The notes under the pieces are model-generated. The model searched no databases. It had not been told where the DNA came from and worked only from the letters and a program-made list of their open reading frames with translations. A stretch of DNA of 64,000 bases from Capniomyces stellatus (lineage: Eukaryota; Kickxellomycota; Harpellomycetes; Harpellales; Legeriomycetaceae), in the NCBI GenBank assembly GCA_001661515.1, contig LUVW01000015.1, positions 81,553 through 145,552 of the forward strand. The letters are read 5' to 3'. This document shows positions 62,258 through 64,000 of the stretch, in pieces. The position numbers and the translations under genes were made by a program. Every line of letters starts with the position of its first letter. The first letter of the stretch is position 1.

Positions 62258-64000
62258 CTAGAGATCAGTTAAAGAATTTCCAAGATGTTTTCTGAGCTTT
62301 TTATTTTTAGAGATTTCGAGAATAGCCTCCAAAGCAGAGTTGGACATCAATTCAAGAGCTTCAAGGTTGATGTTCTCGATTGTGTCACAGATCTTGTGGT
62401 AGCAAGGGTCATATGGAGTGTTGGCAAGTCCACCATAGAGAGATCTTTCAAGTTCGGTTTTTATGGCACCAGCACCAGTGAAACTTCCACCAGCAGGAAC
62501 GCCGTTAAGCAGGAAGGGCAAATAGTCTGAGCCAGATACCATGGGGGTTAGTCTATAGGCTCTTCCGATGTTTTTGAAGTAGGACTCGAACACTGATTGG
62601 ATGTACAAGCTTCCGGTTCGCGAGCTGATTGGGGCGTCGGTTCCGTTGTAAACCATTGGAATGTAGTTTGGGGAGGCAATCATGTCAAAGTTCAGGTTCA
62701 TTGCAATTTCAGACCATTTGACATCCATTTTTTCGTTTTGAGTAAATCTGTTTGTGTAGTTGTGGGCCAAAACTCTTGCAAAGTGTCTTGCTCCCAACAG
62801 GCCATCCTCCTCCGATCCCCACCAAGCGAATATCAGTCTGTTAGCTGGTCTGAATTTTCTTTTTGACAGCGAGAGGAATATTTCGAGGTTGGAGGCTGAG
62901 CCTGAACCGTTGTCGTTTATTCCAGGGCCAAACGCAACCGAGTCTAAATGCGATCCAACCACAACGGTGTTGCTTTTATCTCCGTGTCTGCCTACACAGA
63001 TGATGCTTGATGTGGTTTGCACCTCAATGCTTGTAAATGTCTCAAGATTTACAACCGCGTCTTCCACATTTCTTATAGTCATAAAAGTAGAGTATGTAAC
63101 AGAAACGACTGGAATGGTCATTAGTGGATCTCCACCTTTCCAGTCAACAATTCTGATTCTTGCCCACGATGGCGCTGTTGCGGTCTTGGCTGTTGAGATG
63201 AGCACAGCAACTGCCCCCGCCTATTAGTTGCATTCAGCGCCCAAGTTTAGTATATCACACTAAGCCCTTGTATTTATAGCCATCCATCTATTGCGCACTG
63301 AGTCGCGCTTTATATATTTATATTTATTTATTTAAGCGAGTTGCTCATACCTGTTCTAGCCCAAATGCCGCAGAAAATAGATCGCACATCACAGGACTGT
63401 CGACAATAGCAACTTTCCCGTTTACTTTATCAGCATAGTCCTCTGCAAAACACCCTCCCCTTGGGATGTAAACCACATGGCCATCGTTGACTTTGGTTCC
63501 AACTCCCCCGTATCTATGGTACCCAAAGTCTGTGCCTGCTATAAAGTCAACTTTTTGAGGCGATTGTAAAGACAACCGTGGTGTCCCCAATTCCGAAAAC
63601 AAAGGAACGTCAAAGTGCTGCACTGTAATGTCGCAGTTGTCTGCCTTACGCAACTTGGATAGTACATATTCTGCTGTAGCGTTGAACCCGTATGCTGTTG
63701 ACCTTGAGTTGTTGTGCGACTCTGCTATTTTCTGGAACTCTGCTAAATGACTTTCAATATTCTCCACCTCTATTAACAAAACAGAACAGAACAAAAAAAC
63801 ATTAATTTGGGGTTGTCCTCTGGTTATCTCCAATCCTCCTATTTATCTTCTTATTTTCATCATTGAAACCAGGTCCTTTGGCTTATTCGCGAAGTGCATC
63901 GTTACTTACTCAAAAAGGCTGGTTTGCTTGAATTTCTTAGCAAATAGAATGTGTATAACATCACTGCTCCCAGAATCACCTTTATTCTCAGTCCCCATTT
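62258..64000 (-). CDS. M28 zinc metallopeptidase, signal-anchored, 5' end beyond the window
   Basis: Exons 63910 to beyond 64000, 63351-63769 and 62258-63220. The first exon in view reads KWGLRIKVILGAVMLYTFYL, a membrane anchor or signal peptide. The middle exon has the N-terminal pattern HNNSRSTAYGFNATAEYVLS and a PA-type insert (GGCFAEDYADKVNGKVAIVD). The catalytic exon shows the M28 zinc ligands and base: VGSHLDSV (His/Asp), GINDNGSG (Asp), WWGSEEDGLLGA (Glu-Glu), MNLNFDMI (Asp) and CYHKICDTIEN (His), plus GSDYLPFLLNGVPAGG. Enzymes of this type (fungal APY/LAP-like) remove N-terminal amino acids in the vacuole or outside the cell; N-glycosylation sites (NYTN, NGTD) fit the secretory pathway. 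All key residues are present, so it should be active. Confidence 0.92.

Overview
The window looks like nuclear DNA of an early-diverging (zygomycete-grade) filamentous fungus. It is AT-rich and holds about two dozen protein genes with spliceosomal GT-AG introns of roughly 60-400 nt, 5-6 kb empty stretches, and a fungal gene set: fused ADE5,7, mitochondrial Hsp78, an Air1/2-type TRAMP zinc-knuckle protein, HP1, Trm140/METTL-type tRNA methyltransferase and a Tctex-type dynein light chain. Asn-rich low-complexity protein, F-box/ankyrin-type and beta-repeat membrane proteins would fit Kickxellomycotina/Harpellales-like fungi, but that placement is inference. A 40-N gap in poly-G marks it as a draft assembly.

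Layout. 1-320: 5' part of an F-box/ankyrin-like gene (-). 2.7-6.1 kb: TMEM70-like mitochondrial protein (+), then an acidic single-pass membrane protein (-). 7.5-12.6 kb: HP1 (six exons, -) and Hsp78 (-). 14.7-20.5 kb: TBC-domain protein, triosephosphate isomerase and a TDA3-like FAD oxidoreductase (all +). 21.5-27.8 kb: ADE5,7 (nine exons, +) converging on EF-2 (-). 30.6-36.4 kb: quinone reductase (-), ribosomal eL20 (-) with a 9-nt first exon, tRNA m3C methyltransferase-like (+). 36.6-40.6 kb: LIM protein (-) and a second beta-rich membrane protein (-). 40.6-46.4 kb: no gene seen. 46.4-51.0 kb: 1,550-residue low-complexity transcription-factor-like protein (+). 51.4-55.3 kb: Tctex dynein light chain and ribosomal uS7 (+). 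55.7-64 kb: glycosyltransferase-like membrane protein, Air1/2-like protein, tRNA-Ala(UGC), a secreted 11-residue-repeat protein, and an M28 metallopeptidase cut by the right edge (all -).

Most genes are unrelated housekeeping loci, so there is no operon-like system. Many exons were assembled by hand from splice signals, reading phase and protein-family patterns; phases close exactly in the models given as joins. The most unusual items are the secreted 11-mer repeat protein with a polybasic tail, the pair of beta-rich membrane proteins, G-tracts in nearly every intron of ADE5,7, a 36-bp RNA-pairing palindrome near 1.5 kb, and purine-rich sense-strand 5' flanks before several genes.
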